DNA of 21,743 nt from Gammaproteobacteria bacterium (GCA_011371465.1 DRQL01000093.1:1-21743), one strand, 5' to 3'. Positions 6,098 through 14,332 are shown, counted from the first letter of the stretch. Notes: generated by a model from the letters alone, not told the origin. A program made the numbers and translations.

Positions 6098-7018
6098 TCA
6101 GTTTTCTTCCGTCGGCGTTGCGACACAGACCTGGTTGCGGCCGTTGCGCTTGGCGTTGTACAGCGCCTGGTCGGCCCGCGCAAACAGGGATACCGGGCTG
6201 TCGTTTTCCTGCAGTACGCTGACGCCGATACTGACCCGGATCTCCAGGTCGGCACCCGAACAGGTGCAGGCGGTGGTTTCAAACGCGCTGCGAATGCGCT
6301 CGGCCAGCAGGTGCGAGCCGTCGAGATCCGTGTCACGCATCAGCACGACAAATTCCTCGCCCCCGTAGCGGAACAGCAGGTCGCCGTCACGCTTGCAGGT
6401 GTCGATGATGTTGGCAACGGCCTTCAGTGCACAGTCGCCAACAATATGTCCGTATTTGTCGTTAACCTTCTTGAAATGATCGATATCCAGGATTAACAGT
6501 GCATAGCTGGAATCCTGGCGCCGGGCATGGCTGATTTCGCGCTGCATGGTTTCGTCCAGCGCAGCGCGGTTGCAGATACCGGTAAGCGGGTCTTTCTGCG
6601 CCAGTTGCAGGGCATCCTGGTAGAGCAGGGCATTACGCAACGGGTACAACAGGCTGCACAGCAGCTGTTCCAGCACTTCCATTTCACCGGCGCTGAATTT
6701 GCGGTTGCGCCGCAGGCTGAGCTTGCCGAGCGGTTCGTCGCCAAGATTCAGGGTATACGTGCAGCTGTGACGCGCCTGCCGGCCCAGTTTTACATCCAGG
6801 TCGAGATCAATGTTCCGGTAACGGATGCCCTGGTGCTCGATCAGTGCACCGACTTCCATACTGAACACCTCGATCAGGCGGGTCGGGTCCAGGCTGGTTT
6901 GCAGGCTGCGGGTGATTTCCAGTGCCCGCTGCGACGCCTGTGCAAGCAATACCGGGTCATCCGCTGCAGGCGGTGCTTCATCGAATGTGTTGGCGACGTT
7001 GTGCATCTGTTTGTTCAT
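6098..7018 (-). CDS. Diguanylate cyclase with GAF-like sensor domain
   Basis: A 306-residue protein. Residues ~40-135 resemble a GAF-type sensor (TRLIEVFSMEVGALIEHQGI, GEPLGKLSL-like strand, then LEQLLCSLLYPLRNALLY). A GGDEF domain follows: DPLTGICNRAALDE, DIDHFKKVNDKYGH, RYGGEEF (219-223), VSIGVSV. Here the I-site is canonical RDGD (210-213), so product inhibition is expected, unlike the cyclase at 4447-5472. No transmembrane helix is seen. The start chosen is the second ATG, preceded by GGAAG; the ATG at 7045 in the same frame has no ribosome-binding site. It is convergent with the FMN-reductase-like gene and divergent from the exported thioredoxin-fold gene. The GAF ligand is unknown. Confidence 0.92.
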   Translation of the reverse strand: MNKQMHNVANTFDEAPPAADDPVLLAQASQRALEITRSLQTSLDPTRLIEVFSMEVGALIEHQGIRYRNIDLDLDVKLGRQARHSCTYTLNLGDEPLGKLSLRRNRKFSAGEMEVLEQLLCSLLYPLRNALLYQDALQLAQKDPLTGICNRAALDETMQREISHARRQDSSYALLILDIDHFKKVNDKYGHIVGDCALKAVANIIDTCKRDGDLLFRYGGEEFVVLMRDTDLDGSHLLAERIRSAFETTACTCSGADLEIRVSIGVSVLQENDSPVSLFARADQALYNAKRNGRNQVCVATPTEEN

Positions 7019-7292
7019 AGGAGCTTCCGCTTCGTTCACTCGCATGGCGAATGAGATGCGAGTTTCATGCCACAGTAGCGGGAAAACAATAAAACACTAA
7101 TATACAATGAGTTGCATCGCCTGTGTGGGCTTTGGCCGTTGAACCGTCAAAAATACGACGGCCATTTCGGCCGGCGCTTGCCGCCGGCAGCCGCCGGAAT
7201 TCCGTCTTTCGCTGACTTGCACTGGCGTCCCGGTCCCGACAACATGGTACCTTCATCCTGCCGGATGGCACTTGCCTCCCTGGAGCCTGCCC
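7019..7292. other. Divergent intergenic region
   Basis: No gene is seen in this stretch. It must hold the start signals of both flanking genes. TATACAAT at 7101-7108 looks like a -10 element on the plus strand but has no acceptable -35. Positions 7161-7200 are rich in GCCGGC inverted repeats that can form several short hairpins and may be a decayed REP-like element. Confidence 0.5.
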
Positions 7293-8333
7293 ATGATGCC
7301 GAGACTGTTGCTGATCCTGTTTTGCGTGATCCAGATGCCGGTGAACGCCGCCGAACCCGGCACGCAGGAGGGTGCGCTGCAGGCTGGTCTGGTCAACCCG
7401 GGCTTTCACGAACAGCCGGCCTGGTTCAAACAGTCCTTCCTGGATATCCGCGAAGACATCCGTGAGGCGACCGCACAGGGCAAGCGCGTGCTGCTGTATT
7501 TCTACCAGGATGGCTGCCCCTACTGCAAAAAGCTGCTGGAAACCAATTTTGCCCTGCGCGATATCAGTGAGCGGACCCGTGCGGCGATGGATGTCATCGC
7601 TATCAATATGTGGGGTGACCGCGAGGTGACCGATCTGGCCGGCAGGCAGGTCAGCGAAAAGCAGTTTGCCGCTGACCTGAAAGTCATGTTTACCCCGACC
7701 CTGCTGTTTCTGGACGAAGCGGGCAAGGTCGTGGTGCGCCTGAACGGCTACTACCCTCCGCACAAGTTTGCGGCCGTGCTCGATTACGTAGCGGAGCACC
7801 GGGAACAGGAAACCAGCTTCCGCGAGTACTGGGCAGAACGCGCACCGCCGCCAGGCAGCGGCAAGCTGCACCAGGACAAAAGCTACCTGCAGCCGCCGTA
7901 CCGGCTGGCCGGCCGCAGTGGTGACAGGCCCCTGCTGGTGCTGTTCGAGCAAAAGGAATGTGCGCCCTGTGATGAACTGCATCTCGATATTTTCCGGCGC
8001 AAGGAGAGCGTTGAACTGCTGCAAGGTTTCGACGTGGTACTACTGGACATGTGGGCCAAAACGCCTGTGCAGACACCGGACGGCGTTGATACCAGTGCCG
8101 CGGCCTGGGCAAAACAGCTGAAAGTCCAGTATGCGCCCACGCTGGTGATGTTTGACCCGGCGGGTCGGGAAGTATTCCGCAGCGAGGCCTACCTGAAAGC
8201 GTTTCACATCCAGTCAGTGCTGGACTATGTGCTATCCGGTGCCTACCGGCAGCAGCCGAATTTCCAGCGCTTCATCCAGCGGCGTGCCGATGCTCTGGAG
8301 GCCCGGGGCATCCACGTGGACCTGATGCAGTAG
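7293..8333 (+). CDS. Exported protein with two thioredoxin-fold domains
   Basis: A 346-residue periplasmic protein, similar in kind to SoxW-type or DsbD C-terminal thioredoxins. The signal peptide is MMPRLLLILFCVIQMPVNA (cleavage about 19/20). Domain 1 has GCPYC (C75, C78) and cis-Pro135 in MFTPTLLFLD. Domain 2 has CAPC (C223, C226) and cis-Pro282 in YAPTLVMFD. The halves align: IAINMW/VLLDMW, then LKVMFTPTLLF/LKVQYAPTLVM, then AVLDYV/SVLDYV, so it arose by internal duplication. Both active sites are kept, so the domains could relay electrons. The start is the ATG 7 bases after GGAG; a TTG at 7272 in the same frame would spoil the signal peptide. No sox, dsbD or cytochrome-maturation genes are adjacent, so the substrate is open. 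Confidence 0.88.
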   Translation: MMPRLLLILFCVIQMPVNAAEPGTQEGALQAGLVNPGFHEQPAWFKQSFLDIREDIREATAQGKRVLLYFYQDGCPYCKKLLETNFALRDISERTRAAMDVIAINMWGDREVTDLAGRQVSEKQFAADLKVMFTPTLLFLDEAGKVVVRLNGYYPPHKFAAVLDYVAEHREQETSFREYWAERAPPPGSGKLHQDKSYLQPPYRLAGRSGDRPLLVLFEQKECAPCDELHLDIFRRKESVELLQGFDVVLLDMWAKTPVQTPDGVDTSAAAWAKQLKVQYAPTLVMFDPAGREVFRSEAYLKAFHIQSVLDYVLSGAYRQQPNFQRFIQRRADALEARGIHVDLMQ

Positions 8334-8337
8334 CGGG

Positions 8338-9105
8338 TCAGGATTCCGCTGAATCACCGTGGATCGTGAATTGCCGGCCGGTGAGACCCTGGCTGTCCGG
8401 GCCCAGCAGATAAAGATGTGGCCGTACGACGTCTTCCGGACTGGCCAGCTTGTGCGGGTTTTCACCGGGGTAGGCGATGGTTCTCAGGCCGCTGGCAACC
8501 ACGCCCGGATCCAGGCTGTTGACCCGCACCCGGGTATTGGATTCCAGCTCGTCGGCCAGCGTCTGCATGAAATTCTCCAGGCCGGCCTTGCTGGCGGCGT
8601 AGGCACCCCAGTAGGCCTTGCCGTGTTTGCCAACCGCGTCGGAACTGAACAGCACCGAAGCGTCCGCACTGTGCAGTAACAGGTCCAGGCAGGCGCGCGT
8701 CAGCAGGAAAGGTGCGTTCAGGTTCACCTGCAGTATCCTGAACCAGAGTTCGGATTCGAAATGCGCGACCGGCACCAGGGCGCCGAGCATGGCGGCGTTG
8801 TGCAGCAGACCGTCCAGCTGTCCGAACTCCTTTTCAATGGTGCCGGCCAGGTCGTAAAAATCCTTCTCGGTCGCGCCTTCAAGGTCCATCGGGTAAATCG
8901 CCGCCTGGGTGTCCCCCGCGGATTCAATGGCATCGTAGACCTGTTCCAGGTTGCGCACCGTTTTGTCCAGCAGAATGACACTGGCGCCATAGTGTGCGCA
9001 GCGTTTCGCTACTGCGGCACCAATGCCGTTGCCGGCACCGGTGACCAGTATGACGCGGCCTTTAAGGCATTGTGTTTCGGGTTGCCAGTCGTCGGGTATT
9101 TGCAT
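8338..9105 (-). CDS. yciK: YciK-family short-chain dehydrogenase/reductase
   Basis: A 255-residue Rossmann-fold oxidoreductase. It has the cofactor motif TGAGNGIG (22-29), D74 after the fourth strand, LHNAAMLG for the usual NNAG, a serine in the FSSD stretch (154-155), and the catalytic pair Y169-x3-K173 in YAASK. The sequence LHNAAMLGALVPV...WGAYAASKAGLENFMQTLADE closely follows E. coli YciK. The family's physiological substrate is not established. In Pseudomonas the yciK homologue follows mupP; here rmuC and hpnCDE come between. It is convergent with the double-thioredoxin gene, with only 4 bases between stop codons. No strong ribosome-binding site precedes the ATG, and no intrinsic terminator follows. 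Confidence 0.92.
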   Translation of the reverse strand: MQIPDDWQPETQCLKGRVILVTGAGNGIGAAVAKRCAHYGASVILLDKTVRNLEQVYDAIESAGDTQAAIYPMDLEGATEKDFYDLAGTIEKEFGQLDGLLHNAAMLGALVPVAHFESELWFRILQVNLNAPFLLTRACLDLLLHSADASVLFSSDAVGKHGKAYWGAYAASKAGLENFMQTLADELESNTRVRVNSLDPGVVASGLRTIAYPGENPHKLASPEDVVRPHLYLLGPDSQGLTGRQFTIHGDSAES

Positions 9106-9187
9106 GGGTGAATTCTAGCATTAGTGCGGTACCGGAACAGTACCCGGTTACCGGCAGGTCCATGCCTTCAGGGCCTGACTGATCTCT

Positions 9188-10534
9188 TCAATGTCCGTCG
9201 CCCCGGCGCAGGCAGTCCAGCACAGCCTGCGCAGCTGCAACGCCACTGCGCACCGCGCTCTCCAGCGTGGCAGGCAGGCCGGTTGCCGTATAGTCACCGG
9301 CCAGCCAGAGGCCGTCGACCGGCGTACGATTTACGGGCCGGAGCAGATCGACGCCCACGCGACTGCAGAAGGTGGCACGCTTCTCGCGGATCAGCAGGCT
9401 GCGCCGGTGCGGGGGCCAGCCCGGGAACTGCGCTGCCAGTTCGGCGGCGACCTGTGCGGTGAGCGTTTCCTCCGTCAGCCGCTCATGGTGGCCGCGTGCG
9501 CTGATGACTACCGCCATCAGGCCGGGCTGACCACACAGCGCCCGGTCGAAGACCCACCCGGAAAGTCCGTTCAGCAGTCCCAGCACGGGGATCGGCAGAC
9601 GGGTCTTTGGGGCAAACTGCAGGTAAAGCGTGGTGACCGGCTCATTACCCAGACCGGCCAGTTGTGCGGCAAGTCCCTGCAGGGCAGCGTGCCGGGACAT
9701 CAGGCGGCGGCTGATGACGTGGGGTGTGGCCAGGATGACATGACTTGCAGCCCTGTCACGACCGTGTACGGATACCCCCTGAATGCGGCCATCCTGTACC
9801 GACAACCCCGTTACCCGCTGTCCCGTCTCCAGGTGTGTCCCGTGGTGATGGAGATAGTCGACACACGGCACTGGCAGTAACTCGCTCAGTCCCCGCCCTG
9901 GGATCAGCAGGTCGGAGTGTTTGCGCGGGCCGGAAAAGGTTTCCCGCAATACACGCACGAAGATGCGTGCCGAAGCGGCTTCCGGTAGCGTATTGAGTGC
10001 AGCGATGCAGAGCGGCCCCCATAACTTGCGAATCACTGCAGCGGGCTGGGCCTCGCTGTGCAGCAGGGCCAGGACGCTGATGTCGTCTGTCCGGTGGATG
10101 TCCAGGGTAGATAGTTTGCGACCGAAACGCAGTGCCCGAATGCGTTCACCCGGCGTGAGCCCGTGTGCAGTGGCCAGTGCGACCGGCAGGTGCAGCGGCG
10201 ACGGCCAGCGGGGTGCCCTGAGGTGCAGGCCGGGCCCGTCCGGCTCCACCAGTCGAAGGGTCAGCGGCAGGCGCAGGAAGGCCTTGCGTGGATCGACCTG
10301 TATCCGTTCCAGCAGGGACAGCAGCGACTGGCAGGCCCCCACCAGCAGGTGCTGGCCATTGTCGACGCGCAGGTCGTGGGCAAAGACACTGCGCGCGCGG
10401 CCGCCCGGCTGTCGCGCCGATTCGAGCAGGCTGACCGGCACCCCGTGGGCAGCCAGTTCGACAGCGGCACTGAGCCCGGCCCAGCCGGCGCCGGCGATGA
10501 CTACGGGGTGTTGTGCCGTTGGTCGTTCACGCAT
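9188..10534 (-). CDS. hpnE: Hydroxysqualene dehydroxylase HpnE (FAD-dependent)
   Basis: A 448-residue FAD enzyme of the amine-oxidase/phytoene-desaturase superfamily. The N-terminal dinucleotide motif is VVIAGAGWAGLSAAVELA (GxGxxG at 15-20), then ESARQPGGRARS, the GG doublet of the family. VDNGQHLLVGAC and KLWGPLCIAALNT are typical of the squalene-associated desaturase group, as is the C-terminal FAD stretch GLWLAGDYTATGLPATLESAVRSG. HpnE reduces hydroxysqualene to squalene, the last step of the HpnCDE route. The first 34 bases overlap the end of hpnD, indicating translational coupling. The length is normal and the key motifs are intact. Confidence 0.95.
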   Translation of the reverse strand: MRERPTAQHPVVIAGAGWAGLSAAVELAAHGVPVSLLESARQPGGRARSVFAHDLRVDNGQHLLVGACQSLLSLLERIQVDPRKAFLRLPLTLRLVEPDGPGLHLRAPRWPSPLHLPVALATAHGLTPGERIRALRFGRKLSTLDIHRTDDISVLALLHSEAQPAAVIRKLWGPLCIAALNTLPEAASARIFVRVLRETFSGPRKHSDLLIPGRGLSELLPVPCVDYLHHHGTHLETGQRVTGLSVQDGRIQGVSVHGRDRAASHVILATPHVISRRLMSRHAALQGLAAQLAGLGNEPVTTLYLQFAPKTRLPIPVLGLLNGLSGWVFDRALCGQPGLMAVVISARGHHERLTEETLTAQVAAELAAQFPGWPPHRRSLLIREKRATFCSRVGVDLLRPVNRTPVDGLWLAGDYTATGLPATLESAVRSGVAAAQAVLDCLRRGDGH

Positions 10535-11391
10535 GGCTGGTGTCTGCGGTGCTTGCGTCGCTCACGGCGTGCGACCCGCCATGCGATCCAGAGTTTGAGC
10601 AGCGGGGTAAGCCGGACGCGATGCCGCATGACCTGGAAGTGGTCCGCTTCCATTTCGTTCAGCAGGGTCTGGTAGATCGTGCCCATGATCAGGCTGCTGC
10701 ACTGTGCATACCGGTCCTGCTCAGGCAGGTGCGACAGGGCGCGCTGGTAATACCGGCGTGCCCGCTGCGCCTGAAAGGCCAGCAGTTCCTGCAGTGCTTC
10801 CGACACCGATCCGAGCAGCAGGTCATGCGGGTTGATGCGGTATTCCAGTAACTCGTCGAGCGGCAGGTAGATGCGGCCGCGTGCGGCATCTTCACGTACA
10901 TCCCGGATGATGTTGGTGAGTTGCAGTGCGGTTCCCAGTTCCTGGGCGTACTTCAGGGTAGCGCGGTGCCGGTAACCACAGATCTCGGCGGACAGCAGGC
11001 CGACCACACCGGCGACACGGTGGCAGTACAGGGACAGATCGCGGAACGATTCGTAGCGGCTCTGTTCCAGGTCCATGAACATGCCATCGATGATTTCCAG
11101 GAAATATTCCAGTGGCAGGTTATATTCCTGTACCGCCGGTTGCAGCGCCTGTGTGATCGGGTGACGGGCCTGTCCTGCAAAGCAGCGTTCGATTTCCTCC
11201 CGCCACCAGTCGAGCTTGCGCCTGGCAACCTCGCGTTCGCTGCATTCGTCGACCACGTCGTCGACGGCGCGGCAGAAGGCATACAGGGCGGTGATGGCAC
11301 GGCGTTGCGCGGCCGGAATAAACAGGAAGCTGTAGTAGAAACTGGAGCCGCTCTTGCCCGCTTTTTCCTGGCAGTACTGGTCGGGTGACAT
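10501..11391 (-). CDS. hpnD: Presqualene diphosphate synthase HpnD
   Basis: A 296-residue all-alpha trans-isoprenyl diphosphate synthase of the squalene/phytoene synthase family. The first Asp-rich motif is FCRAVDDVVDE (D44, D45, D48) and the second LTNIIRDVREDAARGRIYLP (D164, D168). SGSSFYYSFLF near the N-terminus is the usual substrate-pocket start. HpnD joins two farnesyl diphosphates to presqualene diphosphate, the first step of the three-enzyme route. It was told apart from HpnC by the order hpnC-hpnD-hpnE and by its IIRDVREDA motif. The start is the ATG at 11391; a GTG nine bases upstream is possible. Neither has a clear ribosome-binding site. The C-terminus is very basic (RRERRKHRRH). 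A REP-like palindrome lies between this gene and hpnC. Confidence 0.94.
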   Translation of the reverse strand: MSPDQYCQEKAGKSGSSFYYSFLFIPAAQRRAITALYAFCRAVDDVVDECSEREVARRKLDWWREEIERCFAGQARHPITQALQPAVQEYNLPLEYFLEIIDGMFMDLEQSRYESFRDLSLYCHRVAGVVGLLSAEICGYRHRATLKYAQELGTALQLTNIIRDVREDAARGRIYLPLDELLEYRINPHDLLLGSVSEALQELLAFQAQRARRYYQRALSHLPEQDRYAQCSSLIMGTIYQTLLNEMEADHFQVMRHRVRLTPLLKLWIAWRVARRERRKHRRHQPCVNDQRHNTP

Positions 11392-11435
11392 GGTGCGCAC
11401 TGTACGTCAAGGACGGTTGTGGCGAAAGGGGGTCA

Positions 11436-11467
11436 TTTTCGCGCCGAAGGCCGGCGCTCCTACAGGG
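11436..11467 (-). repeat. REP-like palindrome overlapping the hpnC stop codon
   Basis: On the minus strand it reads CCCTGTAGGAGCGCCGGCCTTC..., then GGCGCGAAAA: a GTAG-headed imperfect palindrome (GCGCCGGCCTTCGGCGC) of the REP type found in many gammaproteobacteria. Related copies are at 16536-16565 and 17457-17489. The TAG of GTAG is the in-frame stop codon of hpnC, so the element has replaced or trimmed the hpnC 3' end. Confidence 0.75.
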
Positions 11468-12323
11468 TGTTGCGGATGGCACCCAGCACTATGCGCCAGC
11501 GATCCATTGCGTCCAGCCGGGGCCGGCTGAACAGGTCCTCGCGCTGCTCGAGTTTTTCCAGCATGCGCGCACCTCCCAGTACAATGGCACGCACTTCGAG
11601 TCCGAAACGCCCCCGGATCGCCTTGCCCAGCGGGCTGCCGGCGCGCAGTAGTCTCGATGCGCGCTGTGCCTGGTACGTCAGCAGCATCCGCAGCTGCGGG
11701 CTGCTGCGCTGGTGTTCGATATCCGCTGCGTTGACCTTGAAGCGCTGCAGTTCATCCCGGGGAAGATAGATGCGCCCGTGCCTGTGATAGTCCTGCCCGA
11801 GATCCTGCAGGAAATTGATCAATTGCAGCGCGCTGCAGAGGGCATCGGACATGGCCAGGTTACGTTCTTGCGCCTGACCGGTCAGCAACAGCAACAGCCG
11901 GCCGACCGGGTTGGCGGAGCGCCGGCAGTAGTCCATGACCTCGCCAAAGTCGGCGTAGTGTTTTTTTTCGACATCCTGCCGAAAGGCGCTGAGCAGGTCG
12001 TGGAACAGGCCGAGCGGTAACCGGTGTCGTCCGATGGTATCGGCCAGCGCCTGGTACAGGGGAGTATCCGGCGGGGTGCCGGCCTCGATGGCTCGCAGTG
12101 CGGCTGCCATTTCGTCCAGCTGTTGCAGGCGTTCCTCCGCCCCGGCGTCTCCTTCATCCGCAATATCGTCAGCGCTGCGCGCAAAGGCATAGATGGCGGC
12201 GACCGGGTCGCGCAGCCGCCCCGGCAGGAACCGGGAAGCGACCGGAAAGTTTTCGTAGTGTGCGCGGGCGAGGGTGCGGCACCAGTGGTAGCCCTGGCGT
12301 ATCGCGGTCGTCCTAGTGGACAT
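11460..12323 (-). CDS. hpnC: Hydroxysqualene synthase HpnC
   Basis: A 287-residue squalene/phytoene synthase-family protein. The first Asp-rich motif is FARSADDIADEGD (D52, D53, D56) and the second LINFLQDLGQDYHRHGRIYLP (D174, D178). HYENFPVASRFLP near residue 25 is typical of HpnC. The enzyme converts presqualene diphosphate, made by HpnD, to hydroxysqualene. The ATG at 12323 is chosen because homology begins right after it and it overlaps the rmuC stop region by 11 bases, a translational-coupling arrangement. The same frame runs open to 12464, but that extension lies inside rmuC and looks non-native. The stop codon is supplied by a REP-like element, so the last residues (AIRNTL) may differ from relatives. 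Confidence 0.94.
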   Translation of the reverse strand: MSTRTTAIRQGYHWCRTLARAHYENFPVASRFLPGRLRDPVAAIYAFARSADDIADEGDAGAEERLQQLDEMAAALRAIEAGTPPDTPLYQALADTIGRHRLPLGLFHDLLSAFRQDVEKKHYADFGEVMDYCRRSANPVGRLLLLLTGQAQERNLAMSDALCSALQLINFLQDLGQDYHRHGRIYLPRDELQRFKVNAADIEHQRSSPQLRMLLTYQAQRASRLLRAGSPLGKAIRGRFGLEVRAIVLGGARMLEKLEQREDLFSRPRLDAMDRWRIVLGAIRNTL

Positions 12324-13596
12324 CGGTGGGCGGGTCGGTTTCACCCTGCACGGCGCGCGGCAGCCGCTCGACGGGTTCCGGTTCCGGCAGGTCCTTTTTT
12401 CTCTGGATGCCCATTTCACTGAATTTGCGCGCGCCCGGCAGCACGCGACTGTCGAACGAACCAACGGCCTTGTTGTAACTGTCGACGCTGCGGTTGAGGC
12501 TGTTGCCCAGCTTGCCGAGGTGCTCCGCGAAGGTGCTCAGGCGTTCATACAGTTCCTCGCCCACGGTGCGGATATGCTCGGCATTCTCGGCCAGTGCTTC
12601 CTGGCGCCAGCCATAGGCAACAGCGCGCAGCAATGCGACCAGGCTGGAGGGCGTGGCCAGCACCACCTTGTCGGTCATGGCGTCTTCCAGCAGTTTCGGG
12701 TCGGCTTCCAGTGCCGAACTCAGGAACTGGTCGCCGGGAACGAACAACACCACGAAATCCGGGGATTGCGGGAACTGCTGCCAGTAGCCCTTGCTGGACA
12801 GTTCGCGCACCCGGCCACGCAGGTTGCGCGCGTGGCGCTGGAGTTCCAGTCCCCGTTCCTGGTCGTCTTTGGCTTCCACGGCGCCCAGGTAGCCATCCAT
12901 GGGCGCCTTGGCGTCGACGATGATTTCGCGGCCGCCGGGCATGCGCACCACCATGTCCGGGCGTTGCTTGCCCTGCTCGGTATCGACGCTGTGCTGTTGC
13001 TCGAAATCACAGTGTTCCACCATGCCGGCGAGCTCCGCCAGCCGTTTCAGCGTCATCTCGCCCCACTGGCCGCGCACCTCCGGGCGGCGCAGCGCCTTGA
13101 CCAGGTTGCGTGTTTCGCCCTGCAGTTGCTCCTGTGCTTTGGCCATGAATTCCAGGTGCCGGGTGAGGGAACCAAAGGCCTCATGGCGTTCCCGGTCCAT
13201 TTTGCGAATGTGCTGGTCGGTTTTTTCCAGGGTGTCGCGAATGGGTTTTACCAGGTTCTCGACGGCTTTTTCGCGTTTTTCCAGTTCGCCACTGGCGCGG
13301 GTGTGCAGGGTTTTGAAACGGGTTTCCGCCAGCCGCAGGAACTCGCTGTTACTGGATTTCAGGACATCGCTGGCGAGCGATTTGAACGTAGCCTCGAACT
13401 GGCTGCGTACCTCGTTCAGCGTGCGCGCCTTTTCCTCGAACGCGGCCTGCTGGGCTTCCAGCCGGCTGGACAGGCGCGCATTGTCCTCGCGCAGCCGGGT
13501 TACCTCGCGCTGCGCACGCGTGTGCCCGATCAGCCACCCGACCACCAGCGCCAGTACCGCGCCGGCCAGGACTATCAACCACTGAGAAGATGCCAT
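12313..13596 (-). CDS. rmuC: RmuC-family membrane-anchored protein
   Basis: A 427-residue protein. One N-terminal transmembrane helix (about 5-23) anchors it. A long coiled coil (about 27-165) follows, then the RmuC domain: GQWGEMTLKRLAE (176-189) and RPDMVVRMPGG-REIIVDAKAPMDGYL, holding the D214...D228-x-K230 pattern of the restriction-endonuclease-like fold. RmuC limits rearrangements at inverted repeats in E. coli (from the literature); its biochemistry is poorly defined. The C-terminal tail after about residue 400 is charged and Pro-rich. It overlaps hpnC by 11 bases and so appears to head an rmuC-hpnCDE unit. No clear ribosome-binding site precedes the ATG; mupP lies 76 bases upstream on the same strand. 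Confidence 0.94.
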   Translation of the reverse strand: MASSQWLIVLAGAVLALVVGWLIGHTRAQREVTRLREDNARLSSRLEAQQAAFEEKARTLNEVRSQFEATFKSLASDVLKSSNSEFLRLAETRFKTLHTRASGELEKREKAVENLVKPIRDTLEKTDQHIRKMDRERHEAFGSLTRHLEFMAKAQEQLQGETRNLVKALRRPEVRGQWGEMTLKRLAELAGMVEHCDFEQQHSVDTEQGKQRPDMVVRMPGGREIIVDAKAPMDGYLGAVEAKDDQERGLELQRHARNLRGRVRELSSKGYWQQFPQSPDFVVLFVPGDQFLSSALEADPKLLEDAMTDKVVLATPSSLVALLRAVAYGWRQEALAENAEHIRTVGEELYERLSTFAEHLGKLGNSLNRSVDSYNKAVGSFDSRVLPGARKFSEMGIQRKKDLPEPEPVERLPRAVQGETDPPTDVH

Positions 13597-13672
13597 GATG
13601 AATCATCATACCGAAACCCCGCCCGGGCTGCCTGTCCGCGGAGCAGCGTCTTGCGGGGGCCGGGCAAAACGC

Positions 13673-14332
13673 TTACTGAATCCAGGCCAGCAGTTCCTGC
13701 GGGCTGTGGATCAGGGCGGTCGCTCCCCAGGTTTCCGGCCGGTCCTGTTCCATCAGGTAACCGAACAGGGCCACCAGCGTGGCCATGCCGGCCTGGTGTC
13801 CGGCCTCGATATCGCGTTCGGCATCACCGACGTACAGGCAGTCGCCGGGGGGAGTGCCGACCAGCTCGCAGGCGTGCAGCAGGGGGGCCGGATGGGGTTT
13901 GCGTTCTTCGAGGGTGTCGCCGGAAACGATACCGGCCGCACGCCGGCGCAGGTCCAGGGCATCCAGTAACGGGTTGGTCAGCCAGCCCGGTTTGTTGGTC
14001 ACCACGCCCCATTTCCTGCCGCTTTGTTCAATATGATCCAGCACTTCATCCATGCCGGGGAACAGGCGTGTCTGGTCGGCAATGTGCGCGAGGTAATGGT
14101 CGAGCAACTGTATTCGCAGCGGTTCGAAATCCGGGTGCGATGGTTCCAGTCCGAAACCCAGTTCGATCAGGGCGCGACCGCCGTGTGACACCACCGGGCG
14201 TATTCGTTCAAAAGGCAGTGCGGGCTGTCCGTTCTGTTCCAGTACGGCGTTCAGCGCATTGGCAAGATCGGGCGCCGTGTCGAGCAGGGTGCCGTCGAGG
14301 TCGAAGAGTACGGTTTGAATGTGTTGACTCAT
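13673..14332 (-). CDS. mupP: N-acetylmuramic acid 6-phosphate phosphatase MupP (HAD family)
   Basis: A 219-residue HAD-superfamily phosphatase, often annotated as phosphoglycolate phosphatase (Gph). Motif I is VLFDLDGTLLDTA (nucleophile D11, acid D13), motif II VVTNK, motif III a Lys in ERKPHPAPLL, and motif IV VGDAERDIEAG. Length, WGVVTNKPGWLTNPLL and the position directly after ubiG match Pseudomonas MupP, which dephosphorylates MurNAc-6-P in the cell-wall recycling route leading to UDP-MurNAc. That specific role rests on synteny and remembered similarity, with Gph as the alternative. The start is the ATG just before the first strand; an in-frame ATG 54 bases upstream adds a non-homologous stretch. 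The gap to ubiG is 79 bases. Confidence 0.85.
   Translation of the reverse strand: MSQHIQTVLFDLDGTLLDTAPDLANALNAVLEQNGQPALPFERIRPVVSHGGRALIELGFGLEPSHPDFEPLRIQLLDHYLAHIADQTRLFPGMDEVLDHIEQSGRKWGVVTNKPGWLTNPLLDALDLRRRAAGIVSGDTLEERKPHPAPLLHACELVGTPPGDCLYVGDAERDIEAGHQAGMATLVALFGYLMEQDRPETWGATALIHSPQELLAWIQ

Noticed and set aside
7101..7108. TATACAAT as a plus-strand -10 box
   Set aside because: No acceptable -35 at 16-18 bp spacing was found, so it is only mentioned, not called as a promoter.
7161..7200. GCCGGC-rich inverted repeats as another REP copy
   Set aside because: It lacks the GTAGGAGCG head and GCGAAAA tail of the other copies, so membership in that family is not supported.
12324..12464. 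47-codon N-terminal extension of hpnC
   Set aside because: It lies inside rmuC in another frame, has unusual composition (many Cys and Arg) and no family similarity; HpnC homology starts at 12323.
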